NCBI GenBank assembly: GCA_963715055.1
Contig: CAVQRB010000013.1
Span: 75,190 to 139,189 of the forward strand
Direction of reading: 5' to 3'
DNA: 64,000 nt
DNA from: CAVQRB01 sp963715055
GTDB taxonomy: Bacteria > Pseudomonadota > Alphaproteobacteria > Rhodobacterales > Rhodobacteraceae
Position numbers and translations under genes: made by a program. The notes beneath the pieces are model-generated. The model was not told the DNA's origin, made no database searches, and worked only from the letters and a program-made list of their open reading frames with translations. Positions 55,882-63,841 of this stretch are shown here, piece after piece (the stretch's first letter is position 1; every line of letters begins with the position of its first letter).

Positions 55882-57081
55882 TCATGCGGCCTGCTCCCGT
55901 GGTGGTGCGCGGGACATTGGTTTCTGACCGCGCTGGAAGATCTCGATGATCCGCATTGTGCCACCGCAGCAGGGGCATGGTTCGCGCAGTGTAAACGGGA
56001 CGATCTCGGCCTCGACACCTGGCGCAACGGGTCGTTCTGGACGTTGGACGCAGAGCAAGGCGCGGATCTTCGGGATGTTGGCCTTGCGGGCTGAGCTGGC
56101 CAGCAGGCCATAATGCCGGATCCGGTGGAATCTGTCGGGAAGGACATGGATCAGAAAAAGGCGGATGAACTCGGGCGTGGTCAGCCGCATGACCTTTTGG
56201 CGGTCGCCTGATTTGATGCGGTAGTCCTTCCAGCGGAACGCCACGGTGTCGGCATCGGCGCTGACCAGGCGATGGTTCGAGATCGCGACGCGATGAGTGT
56301 ACCGGCTCAGGTAGGCCAGCACCGCCTCCGGCCCGCCGAAGGGCGGTTTGGCATAGACCACCCATTCGGTCTTCCGGAACGGGGCAAGCCAAGCCTTTAG
56401 GGCATCAACGGTGGCCAACCCTTCGAGATCACCGAAGAAGACCAGTTGCCCGGTGCGGTGCAGTGCCATGAGCCCGTCCAGAAACAGGCGCCTGAACAAC
56501 CGCGACAGCACCCGCACATGCAAGAAGAACCCGGGTTTGCAGGCGACCCAACGAGTGCCGTCAGGCGACAGGCCGCCGCCCGGAACGATCATGTGGATGT
56601 GCGGATGGTGCGTCATGGTCGAACCCCAGGTGTGCAGCACACTGGTGATGCCCACTCGCGCACCCAAGCGCTTGGCATCGGCCGCGATGGTGGTCACCGT
56701 TTCGGCCGACGCTCTGAGCAGCAGCCCGTAGATCGCCTTCTTGTTCCAATGGGCGATCCGCGCGATCTCGGTCGGCATGGTGAAGACAACGTGGAAGTAT
56801 TCCACAGGCAGCAGATCCTTGGCTCGCGCCTCCATCCAGTCGCGGGCGGCCGCTCCCTGACACTTTGGGCAGTGCCGGTTCTTGCAGGAATTGTAGGCGA
56901 CGTGATGGTGGTTGCACTTGGTGCAGCCCGCCACATGCCCACCGAGCGCCTCAGTCCGGCAGGCCTCGATCGCCGACATCACCTTGAGCCGGGAGAGGCT
57001 GACATGCCCGGCATTGGTCTGTCGCCATGCGGGACCATATGCACGGAAAATGTCAGCGATCTCCAGCGTTGCTCGGGACAC
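55882..57081 (-). CDS. IS91 family transposase
   Basis: A 399-residue Y2-type rolling-circle transposase. The N-terminal zinc finger is CRTEALGGHVAGCTKC with NSCKNRHCPKCQG. The HUH motif is HHPHIHMIVPGGGL, and the downstream Tyr-containing YLSRYTHRVAISN is typical of the family. The start is a GTG at 57081. A second zinc-finger-like CPCCGG lies near the end. The frame is intact, so this copy may still make transposase. It is preceded by a broken tyrosine recombinase gene of the same element. Confidence 0.92.
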   Translation of the reverse strand: MSRATLEIADIFRAYGPAWRQTNAGHVSLSRLKVMSAIEACRTEALGGHVAGCTKCNHHHVAYNSCKNRHCPKCQGAAARDWMEARAKDLLPVEYFHVVFTMPTEIARIAHWNKKAIYGLLLRASAETVTTIAADAKRLGARVGITSVLHTWGSTMTHHPHIHMIVPGGGLSPDGTRWVACKPGFFLHVRVLSRLFRRLFLDGLMALHRTGQLVFFGDLEGLATVDALKAWLAPFRKTEWVVYAKPPFGGPEAVLAYLSRYTHRVAISNHRLVSADADTVAFRWKDYRIKSGDRQKVMRLTTPEFIRLFLIHVLPDRFHRIRHYGLLASSARKANIPKIRALLCVQRPERPVAPGVEAEIVPFTLREPCPCCGGTMRIIEIFQRGQKPMSRAPPREQAA

Positions 57082-57093
57082 CCCGGTGCCCGG

Positions 57094-57982
57094 TCACTCC
57101 AGGCTTCGCTTCACCGTCTGATCCTGCAATCTGGCCAGCATCTCATAGGGGCTGACAGTGTCGCGGATCGTCTTGGTGGCCACGTGGGTGTATCGCGCGG
57201 TGGTGGTCAGCTTGGCGTGGCCGAGCAGCACCTGGATCACCCGCACGTCGGTATTGGCCTCCAGCAGATGCGTCGCGAAACTGTGGCGCAACGTGTGCAG
57301 CGTCGCGACCTTCTTGACCCCGGCCATGTGCTTGGCTGAGGTGAAGGCCCGGTTCAGCTGGCGCGGCGAGATCGGGTTGATCTTTGGCTTGCCGGGGAAA
57401 AGCCAGCCCTCCGGGCGCGCCTCGCGCCATCAGGCGCGCAGTAATTCCAGCAAACCGGGTGACAGCATGACCTTCCGGTCCTTCTGACCCTTGCCCAACT
57501 CGACATGGATCAGCATCCGGTCGCTGTCGATGTCGCCGATCTTGAGGTTGCAGACCTCGGTTGCCCTGAAGTCCAGCCCCATAGGAAATGCTGAGCGCGG
57601 CGCGATACTTCAGCCCCGGCCCGGGCGCCGCCATAAGGATGTCGGAAACCTCCTCTACACTGAAGACTACGGGCAGCTTCCGCGGTTCGGTGCGGAATTG
57701 CATGTAACGCTTCATCTCTTCGCGCCCGCAGGTCATGCCGAAAAAGAACCGAAGCGCCACGATGCGCGTGTTGAAGGTCGATGGCGTGACACCCGTGCCA
57801 GACATATGAAGCTGATCGGCGCGCAGATCTTCCGGAGTGGCCGTATCGGGTGATCGCCCAAGGAAGACCGCGAAATCCTTGATCGCCCGGATGTGTGACT
57901 TCTGCGCCTTGTCGCCCATCCCCCGAATGCGCATGTCCTCGATCAACCGCCGGCGCAGCGGACTCATCTTCACCTGTGTCAT
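57094..57982 (-). pseudogene. Tyrosine recombinase of the IS91 element, broken by a frameshift and a stop
   Basis: An integrase-type gene travelling with the IS91 transposase. The N-terminal part (MTQVKMSPLRRRLIEDMRIR onward) reads correctly to ISYGAGL. One extra base near 57567 then shifts the frame. The continuing catalytic domain in the new frame meets a TGA at 57430-57432 where a Trp is expected, and ends with TLHTLRHSFATHLLEANTDV and LGHAKLTTTARYTHV (the His, Arg and Tyr of the active site). Two independent lesions make it a pseudogene. The broken gene ends 13 bases before the transposase start. Confidence 0.85.
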
Positions 57983-57996
57983 GGGAACCTCCTGAT

Positions 57997-58022
57997 TGAC
58001 GATTGGGAAACCCCAATCGTCA
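57997..58022. repeat. Perfect hairpin at the end of the IS91-family element
   Basis: TGACGATTGGG, loop AAAC, CCCAATCGTCA: an 11-base perfect stem, 15 bases upstream of the recombinase start. Its place at the element edge fits an IS91 terminal (ori or ter) hairpin. Confidence 0.65.
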
Positions 58023-58261
58023 GACAGGTCTGCCAGATCACAAAATGCGCACAGCTACGGGCGGCTCACCCCATCAGCCAAAAGCGCCAATGCCGCAGAG
58101 CGGATTCGTTCAGGATCCCAAAGCGACTGAATCAAAGTGTTTGACTATGGAGGAGGCCTGGTATCGACTTCAAGCGCAATGGGGAGGTTGTTGGCATCGT
58201 CGAAATCGGTTGGATTACGTTTCATCGCTGGCTCTTCGACTCTGAGCAGGCGACTGGCGCC

Positions 58262-58903
58262 TTGACGGTTCCCCCACCGCAGGGCGCGGCATGGTGGCAT
58301 TTCGGCCCCGACAGCCCGATCGGACCCGATGGTCTCCGGACAGGACGTGGCCGCTCTTGGGCCGGCGCTGGCTTTTTCGGGGATCGCGCTGCGGCGGATC
58401 GTGTGTTGGACGATCCTTGGGCGCAGTTTCCCGACCTTCCGACACATCGTGAAGCGTTTCACTGCCTGTTGCGCCCCATCCGGTTTTCGGGCGACTGCCG
58501 CTGGCTCTCCGATGCAAATGCAACGCTTGCCGTGGCGGAAGCAGATCCCGGCGGGCCTGTGGTGGTACTGACCTCGGCAGGCTATGACGACGTGGGGCCC
58601 GAACAGACGGCACGCATGCGCGACTTCCGCGAGAACGTGGACCGGGTCCGCGCCTGGTACGACGAAATCGATGGCAATATCGTGAATGGGAATTTCGCGA
58701 CCGGTACAGACGGGATGACCTTCTCCCTCTGGCGCAGCGACGATGCCCTGCGCGCCGGTGCGTATGGTCAGGGACTGCACCGGAGGCAGCTTGACCGACA
58801 GAAAGCCGAACGCCTCGCGGATCGCACCTCCTATACGCGCACACGGCTCCTCCGCCATTCGGGCACATGGGACGGCCGCGATCCGCTGTCGGAGGTCGCC
58901 TGA
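58262..58903 (+). CDS. CrtA-like (spheroidene monooxygenase-like) protein, possibly 5'-truncated
   Basis: A frame of 213 codons from a TTG at 58262. It is open back to 58145, and upstream residues (GIDFKRNGEVVGIVEIGWIT) also look coding. The C-terminal part, GMTFSLWRSDDALRAGAYG then RTRLLRHSGTWDGRDPL, resembles the end of CrtA-type carotenoid ketolases (TFS-W..., GTW-G-DPL). The match is by eye and limited, so a related monooxygenase of unknown substrate is as likely. No good ribosome site is seen and the IS91 end lies only about 120 bases upstream, so the gene may have lost its start. A minus-strand frame over it is a shadow. Confidence 0.5.
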   Translation: MTVPPPQGAAWWHFGPDSPIGPDGLRTGRGRSWAGAGFFGDRAAADRVLDDPWAQFPDLPTHREAFHCLLRPIRFSGDCRWLSDANATLAVAEADPGGPVVVLTSAGYDDVGPEQTARMRDFRENVDRVRAWYDEIDGNIVNGNFATGTDGMTFSLWRSDDALRAGAYGQGLHRRQLDRQKAERLADRTSYTRTRLLRHSGTWDGRDPLSEVA

Positions 58904-59111
58904 CAGGCGATCGGCCAGGACCATTCTTCTAACTGTTTCCCACCATTAGTCCCATTCGCAGTCGTATTGCAGATCATTTCGCGTTGCCGCAGGTGGCGAA
59001 CCCCGGATAGCTGATCTGATTTCAAGAGTCTGTGGGCCCGCTTGTTAAACCAATGCTATAAGTACACTGACGTGCCGAATGATAAGTGGATACTTGGAAG
59101 GGCTCTATGTC

Positions 59112-59783
59112 ATGAGAGTGAATGCAGATTTCGAACAGCGCACGATCGTGCGCTTTGATGAGAATGAATGGGTGTCTTCGCCCATGCCCGGAGTCGAGCG
59201 CAAGATGCTTGACCGCATCGGGGAAGAAGTCGCTCGCGCGACCACCATCGTACGGTTTGCCCCGGGCAGCGCATTTTCGCCCCACACACATGACGGCGGA
59301 GAGGAGTATCTTGTTCTCGACGGGACATTTCAGGACGAGAACGGGGACTTCCCGGTGGGTTCATATGTCCGGAACCCTCCGACGTCCTCGCATACGCCTG
59401 CGGCGCGGGATGGGGCGACCATCCTTGTGAAACTGCATCAATTCCACCCTGACGACCGCGAGCTGGTTCAGATCGATAGCAGCTCGGCAAATTGGTCAGT
59501 TTCCAAGGATGGCGTCGAAACGCTGGTGCTGCACAATGATGCCAGGGAGAAAGTCGTGATGGAGCATTGGGCACCGGGTGCCACGCGTGAACTTGATGCC
59601 TCCGGCGGTCTGGAAGTCTTCGTGGTTGAGGGAGACTTCATCGAGACGGGAGATGAACTTGGCCGCTGGGACTGGCTTCGCCTTCCGGTAGGCGCTGCGT
59701 TTCGCGCAACGGCAGGCGGGTCTGGCGCGAGCGTCTGGATCAAGACCGGACATCTGCTCCACGTGGCCGAGCGCGCAGGGTGA
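59112..59783 (+). CDS. ChrR-like cupin domain protein
   Basis: A 223-residue protein with two cupin units. The first has the metal-site pattern FSPHTHDGGEEYLVLDG, and the second has LDASGGLEVFVVEGDF, where the His residues are mostly lost. This is the ChrR cupin type that, in full-length ChrR, forms the zinc-binding output domain of an anti-sigma factor. The anti-sigma N-terminus is absent here. The ATG at 59112 follows GGAAGGG. Its stop overlaps a GTG start of a flavoprotein gene (GTGA), so the two were one operon before the IS3 insertion. Confidence 0.8.
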   Translation: MRVNADFEQRTIVRFDENEWVSSPMPGVERKMLDRIGEEVARATTIVRFAPGSAFSPHTHDGGEEYLVLDGTFQDENGDFPVGSYVRNPPTSSHTPAARDGATILVKLHQFHPDDRELVQIDSSSANWSVSKDGVETLVLHNDAREKVVMEHWAPGATRELDASGGLEVFVVEGDFIETGDELGRWDWLRLPVGAAFRATAGGSGASVWIKTGHLLHVAERAG

Positions 59784-59888
59784 CATCAGACACGGAGATC
59801 GCGATCGTTGGGGCAGGGCTCTCAGGCCTCGCTCTGGCGGCAGCCTTGAAGGCTGAAGGTCGCGATGTAACGATACTAGAAGCTGGAG
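59780..59888 (+). pseudogene. FAD-dependent oxidoreductase/amine oxidase, N-terminal fragment cut by an IS3 element
   Basis: The GTG at 59780 opens a typical Rossmann start: EIAIVGAGLSGLALAAALKA then GRDVTILEA. This is the FAD-binding beta-alpha-beta unit of flavin-containing amine oxidases. After about 36 codons the frame runs into the left inverted repeat of the IS3 element at 59889. The rest of the gene is not found beyond the right end, where unrelated sequence begins, so most of it is deleted. Confidence 0.78.
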
Positions 59889-59909
59889 TGCCCCCACTGA
59901 AGTGGTCCA
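59889..59909. repeat. Left terminal inverted repeat of the IS3 element
   Basis: Begins TGCCCCCACTGAAGTGGTCC and pairs with the right end at about 61298-61318 with a few mismatches and a one-base length difference. Confidence 0.75.
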
Positions 59910-59951
59910 CCAATTGGGATAGTTTTATCCCGTTTTCAGGAGGACCAAGAG

Positions 59952-60236
59952 ATGGCTGGAAAGCGAGACAAACCCTAAGAGATCGTGCTGAAGCTGCGGC
60001 AGGTCGAAGTGCTGCAAGGACAAGGCAGTTCGATCGCAGACGCGGTCAGACAGATCGGCGTGGCGCAGCAGACGTATTATCGGTGGCGCAAGGACTATGG
60101 CGGCATGAGCCGAGACCAGCTCAAACGGCTGAAGGAGCTTGAGACAGAGAATACCCGGCTCAGACGTGCGGTTTCGGATCTGACGCTGGACAAGATGATC
60201 CTGACCGAGGCTGCCCGGGATGAGGGGCGTCAAGGA
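59952..60236 (+). pseudogene. IS3-family transposase orfA, nonsense mutation at codon 9
   Basis: The frame begins MAGKRDKP and then meets a TAA at 59976-59978. It continues correctly as EIVLKLRQVEVLQGQGSSIA, the helix-turn-helix VRQIGVAQQTYYRWRK and the leucine-zipper segment LKELETENTRLRRAVSDLTL. The sequence is that of a normal OrfA apart from the stop, so this gene has been inactivated by one substitution. Confidence 0.8.
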
Positions 60237-60466
60237 AACCATCCAGTGGATGGGTTCCAGCCCCGAACGCGCAGCCCTTCTGAGCCCTTCCCGCCGTCGT
60301 CGATGCATTGATCACGTGCGGCAGACCCTGGGCGTATCAGAGCGTCGGGCCTGCCGCACCATCGGGCAGCACCGTTCCACGCAGCGCAAGGTTCCCATCG
60401 GCCTGCCGGACGAAGAACGGCTGACCGATGACATCATCGAGTTGACGCGAGAGTTCGGGCGCCATG

Positions 60467-60506
60467 CACTGCCCGGCAGGCGATTGCGCAGCAATCTGCC
60501 GAGAGG
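60467..60506 (-). repeat. Small palindromic insert A in orfB
   Basis: About 40 bases. Read on the minus strand it is CCTCTCGGCAGATTGC, loop TGC, GCAATCGCCTGCCGGGCAGTG. It separates the OrfB codons for EFGR(H) and GYRMITG. It is the only one of the four copies in inverted orientation. Confidence 0.75.
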
Positions 60507-60565
60507 GATACCGCATGATCACCGGAATGCTGAACAACAGCGGCTGGCATGTAAACCACAAGCGC

Positions 60566-60608
60566 CCCTCTCGGCAGATTTGCTTTGCAAATCGCCTGCC
60601 GGGCAATG
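60566..60608 (+). repeat. Small palindromic insert B in orfB
   Basis: About 43 bases, CCCTCTCGGCAGATTTGC, loop TTT, GCAAATCGCCTGCCGGGCAATG. It interrupts the OrfB segment VNHKR-VERIWRR and closely matches insert A. Confidence 0.75.
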
Positions 60609-60684
60609 GTCGAGCGGATCTGGCGTCGGGAGGGGCTGAAAGTGCCACAGAAACAACCCAGGAAGGGTCGGCTCTGGTTGAACC

Positions 60685-60722
60685 CCTCTCATCGATACTG
60701 CGCATCGACTGTCGGGCAGTGG
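60685..60722 (+). repeat. Small palindromic insert D in orfB
   Basis: 38 bases, CCCTCTCATCGAT, loop, ATCGACTGTCGGGCAGTG. It interrupts GRLWLN-DGSCVR exactly between two codons. It is the most diverged copy but keeps both ends and the central stem. Confidence 0.7.
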
Positions 60723-60854
60723 ACGGGTCGTGCGTCCGGCTGCGGCCGGAACGCCCGAACCATGTCTGGTCCTATGACTTTGTCCAGGACCGGACGCACG
60801 ACGGGCGGGTATATCGCACGCTCAACATCATCGACGAGTTCACGAAGGAGGCGC

Positions 60855-60893
60855 CCCCTCTCGGCGATGCAGGCATCGCCTGCCGGTCCACGG
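60855..60893 (+). repeat. Small palindromic insert C in orfB
   Basis: About 39 bases, CCCCTCTC then GGCGATGC-AG-GCATCGCC then TGCCGG. The central 8-base stem is perfect. It interrupts the OrfB segment DEFTKEA-MIRVKRK. Confidence 0.75.
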
Positions 60894-61297
60894 GATGATC
60901 CGTGTCAAACGAAAGCTCAATTCCGTCGACGTGGTCGACGCCTTGACCGACCTGTTCATCCTGCGCGGACCGCCGGAATACACAAGATCCGACAATGGCG
61001 CAGAATTTATCGCAAAGAAGGTGCGCGTCTGGATCGGCGCGGTGGGAGCCAAGACGGCCTTCATCGCACCAGGTTCACCTTGGGAAAACGGCTACTGCGA
61101 GAGCTTCAACGCACGGTTCCGAGACGAACTTTTGAATGGTGAGGCCTTCTACAGCCTGCGTGAGGCCCAAATCCCCATCGAGAAATGGCGTCGCCACTAC
61201 AATACGGTCAGGCCGCACAGCGCATTGGGATACCGTCCACCAGCGCCCGAAAGCCTCGTGCCGATAACCAGAGGCCGACCATGCATTAACATTCAAA

Positions 61298-61318
61298 CTG
61301 GACCACTCAATGGGGGCA
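61298..61318. repeat. Right terminal inverted repeat of the IS3 element
   Basis: The plus strand reads ...GGACCACTCAATGGGGGCA, the complement of the left end with a few mismatches. Confidence 0.75.
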
Positions 61319-61734
61319 GACCAGGATGAGAGCTTCGATTTTGAAGGAAACGGCGCCACCGGCCACTTTCTGACGCACTCGCCAGCCAGAGAGCACGCAG
61401 CCAGAAGCTCCTGCACGGTCTGCCGGATGGCAACCTCGTATTCGGGCGTATGTTGCGGATTTCCGGCCCGGTGCCCCCAATACGGGCGGATGGGGCATAA
61501 ATCTGCATTGGGCATTAGTGCTATCTCAATCCGGCTGTCTTCGAGCGTGAAGTAGAGATTCGTTGTCGAGGGCATGACAATTGTTTGCGCTTTTATCGCG
61601 CCCAAGGCAGCCTTGAGATCACCGCCAAAAATGTCGTTGTCCGAGATGTCTGATTGCATCCAAGTCTGGACCATTGAGAACACATCCATCGGGTCGCGGC
61701 GCAGGAAGGGGAACCAATCCTGAAAATGGATCAA
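61319..61734 (-). pseudogene. Fragment of a MetX-like (homoserine acetyltransferase family) alpha/beta hydrolase
   Basis: A minus-strand stretch reading FQDWFPFLRRDPMDVFSMVQ then TWMQSDISDN, KAALGAIKAQTIVMPSTTNL, YFTLEDSRIEIALMPNADL and PYWGHRAGNPQHTPEYEVAI. This is the C-terminal half of the MetX-like hydrolase fold with the Asp (LYF..ED) and His (WGH) catalytic positions. The N-terminal half, with the nucleophilic Ser, is missing upstream, where an in-frame stop lies near 61757. The 3' end runs into the IS3 right end. It is a remnant broken on both sides. Confidence 0.72.
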
Positions 61735-62104
61735 ACTTCCGAGAGATGAATCACATCACAACCCCCTTTATATAATCGCAAGGGATTGCTGGAATTGTCG
61801 GCCGACAGGCGCTGGCGAATGCCGTTGCCCAGACCAGCGCGAACCTATTCCAGAACAAATTGGACCAAAGTCTCGATATCCAGCGGGCTATTCAACATTG
61901 CCCTCAGGATCAGCCGATGTGAGTCCGCCCACACGCTCATGATCCTCGTATGAAAGCAGCCAAACCGCAAAAAGTGCGCAAAAAATAGTCGAAAGAAGCT
62001 TTGGTTTCCTGCGCGCGGGGGAACCACGGACAATCGCTGCAACGGCAGTTGACTTATGCGCGGCATTCGGACCTTTCTTGCGAACCAATGCGGGATTGAT
62101 CCGG
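61735..62104. other. Intergenic region upstream of the GntR-type gene
   Basis: 370 bases, locally AT-richer, without a supported gene. It may hold the promoter and operator of the GntR-type regulator, but no clear palindrome was picked out. Confidence 0.35.
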
Positions 62105-62830
62105 ATGTCATCGCTTGCCACAGACCCGCCCGAGGCGGAAGAAAATTCAGGGCTGGTGCTCATGCGGTTGCGTGGCTTGATCGACTCTGCGGAGTTTGTG
62201 GCCAACGGGCGATTGCCGACTGAACGCGAAATGGTCGAGCGTTTGGGCGTGGGCAGACGCGCTGTACGGCGCGCGCTTGAGGTGTTGGAGGCGGAAGGCG
62301 TGTTGTGGCGGCGTCAAGGCAAGGGCACGTTCATCGGGCAAGCCCCCGAAACGGTCGGTGCCCTTGCGGCGCACATCGCGGGCGAGGCGACAGTGCTGGA
62401 AGTGATGATGGCACGAATTTGCATCGAACCCGCCCTTGCCCGGCTATGCGCCGAACATGCTAGCGACGAAGTCATTGCCCAGATGCGCGACCTTGCCATA
62501 CGTACCCACCAAACGGCCGACCCCGATGCAGCCGAGTTATGGGACGGCGCCCTGCATCGCCTGATCGCACGCACCGCGGGCAACCGGGTTTTGCTTGCCG
62601 GTTTCGCCATGATCGACGAATTGCGCACAACGGATGAATGGCGGGCGTTGCGGCAGAAAGCGAGGGGGCCCGAAACCCTAGCCCTTTACCGGGTTCAGCA
62701 CGACCAGATCATTGACAGTATTGGTGCTGGTGACGGTGACGGTGCTTATATGGCAATGCAACTACACCTGAAAACACTGCTGCGCCGATTAGAGGGCATG
62801 ATGGCAAAGGACCGCCAAGATGTCGCCTGA
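62105..62830 (+). CDS. GntR family transcriptional regulator (FadR/FCD subgroup)
   Basis: A 241-residue regulator. The winged helix (LPTEREMVERLGVGRRAVRR then ALEVLEAEGVLWRRQGKGTF) is followed by an all-helical FCD ligand domain with the metal-binding pattern (WDGALHRLIARTAGN and a later VQHDQII). The ATG at 62105 is preferred to a TTG at 62078. Its stop overlaps the start of the peptide-ABC ATPase gene by 11 bases, so it probably regulates that transporter operon. The gene itself looks intact although its neighbours are broken. Confidence 0.85.
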   Translation: MSSLATDPPEAEENSGLVLMRLRGLIDSAEFVANGRLPTEREMVERLGVGRRAVRRALEVLEAEGVLWRRQGKGTFIGQAPETVGALAAHIAGEATVLEVMMARICIEPALARLCAEHASDEVIAQMRDLAIRTHQTADPDAAELWDGALHRLIARTAGNRVLLAGFAMIDELRTTDEWRALRQKARGPETLALYRVQHDQIIDSIGAGDGDGAYMAMQLHLKTLLRRLEGMMAKDRQDVA

Positions 62831-63836
62831 CAGCCATCCACTGCTGAAAGTATCCGACATGTCAATCCGGATCGGCAACGCGACTGTGAACCTGGTTGAC
62901 GGCGTCTCGCTGTCCCTGCGGGCCCGCGAGACGTTGTGCATTGTCGGGGAGTTAAGGGTGTGGCAAGTCCCTTACGGCACTTGCGCTGATGGGGCTATTG
63001 GCAAATCCGCCTTTGCGTCTGGTATCAGGACGCGCCGAATTTGGCGGTCACGACCTCTTCGCACTGTCACCCGGCGCGCTGAGCGATATTCGCGGCAGCC
63101 AGATGGCGATGATCTTTCAGGAGCCGATGTCATCGCTTAACCCGGCGCTAACGATTGGTGAACAGATCGCTGAATTGCTGCGCCGTCACCGCAGGCTTAA
63201 CAGAAATAGTGCGATGGAGCGGGCATTGGAAATGCTGCGGAGGGTTCGGATTCCAGCCCCGGAACAGCGGTTGTCGGAATACCCCTACCAGATGTCTGGT
63301 GGCATGCGGCAACGCGCGATGATTGCCATGGCGCTGGCCAATGACCCGAAACTTTTGATCGCGGACGAACCAACAACTGCTCTGGACGTGACCGTGCAAC
63401 AGCAGGTTCTCGACCTGATGAAGGACCTTCAACAGCAATCCGGTACTGCGTTGATCATGATCACTCACGATCTTGGGGTAGTGGCCGAAATGGCTGATCA
63501 GGTTGCGGTGATGTATGCGGGCCGCATCGTCGATTCCGGCCCTGTGGCGGCGATTTTCGACGATCCCCAGCACCCCTATACCATAGGATTGATGAGTTCG
63601 ATGCCGTCACTGAACGCTCGGGGGGACGACTTATCACCATTCCGGGGGTTGTGCCTTCGGCAAATGCAATGCCTGGCGGCTGTCGATTTGCCGCGCGCTG
63701 CCCGTTCGCCGCGCCGGCCTGCGCGACGGCGCCCCCGTTCGCCGAAGTTGCCAACGGACACAGCGTGGCTTGCTGGGCGGCGCCTCTGGAACGGACCGGG
63801 GGCGGGCGATGGCGCGAGTTCTCTGAATCCGGATGA
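62820..63836 (+). pseudogene. Peptide/oligopeptide ABC transporter ATP-binding protein (DppD-like), two frameshifts
   Basis: The frame starts MSPDSHPLLKVSDMSIRIGN. One extra A at about 62954-62955 shifts it inside the Walker A motif, which would otherwise read GELGCGKS. The second frame carries the Q-loop AMIFQEPMSSLNPAL, signature MSGGMRQRAMIAMALA, Walker B LLIADEPTTALDVT and H-loop IMITHDLGVVAEM. One base is missing near 63627, after which the oligopeptide-type C-terminus continues in a third frame (GGCRFAARCPFAAPACATA, the Cys-rich zone). The protein cannot be made whole. Confidence 0.82.
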
Positions 63837-63841
63837 TGTGA

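Larger units (their letters stand above)
55882..58022 (-). mobile_element. IS91-family element with tyrosine recombinase and transposase
   Basis: The element covers the broken recombinase gene and the intact transposase and is bounded on the right by the hairpin at 57997-58022. The other end lies left of 55882 but was not located, so the left coordinate is a minimum. IS91 elements move by rolling-circle transfer and do not create target duplications. Confidence 0.7.
59889..61318 (+). mobile_element. IS3-family insertion sequence, decayed, carrying four small palindromic inserts
   Basis: A 1430-base element bounded by imperfect inverted repeats (left TGCCCCCACTGAAGTGGTCC, right, complemented, TGCCCCCATTGAGTGGTCC). 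It encodes the usual orfA and orfB, both broken. Flanking triplets differ (GAG left, GAC right), so there is no target duplication, and the two flanks belong to unrelated genes. This suggests deletion or recombination next to the element after it arrived. Confidence 0.88.
60220..61318 (+). pseudogene. IS3-family transposase orfB, broken by four small insertions
   Basis: Pieces of a normal IS3 OrfB can be read in order but in different frames: RQTLGVSERRACRTIGQHRS, then YRMITGMLNNSGWHVNHK, VERIWRREGLKVPQKQPRKG, DGSCVRLRPERPNHVWSYDF and MIRVKRKLNSVDVVDALTDL. The DDE-domain end follows (SDNGAEF, then PGSPWENGYCESFNARFRDE). Each junction carries a foreign stretch of about 38-43 bases with a hairpin. 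The catalytic residues themselves remain. Confidence 0.85.

Noticed and set aside
58145..58924. A minus-strand open frame over the CrtA-like gene
   Set aside because: The plus-strand frame has a more natural composition with Trp, Tyr and Asp blocks and a CrtA-like ending; the reverse frame shows no family.
60467..60893. The four palindromic inserts as a CRISPR array
   Set aside because: Spacing is irregular, one copy is inverted, the stretches between copies are transposase coding sequence, and there are no cas genes.
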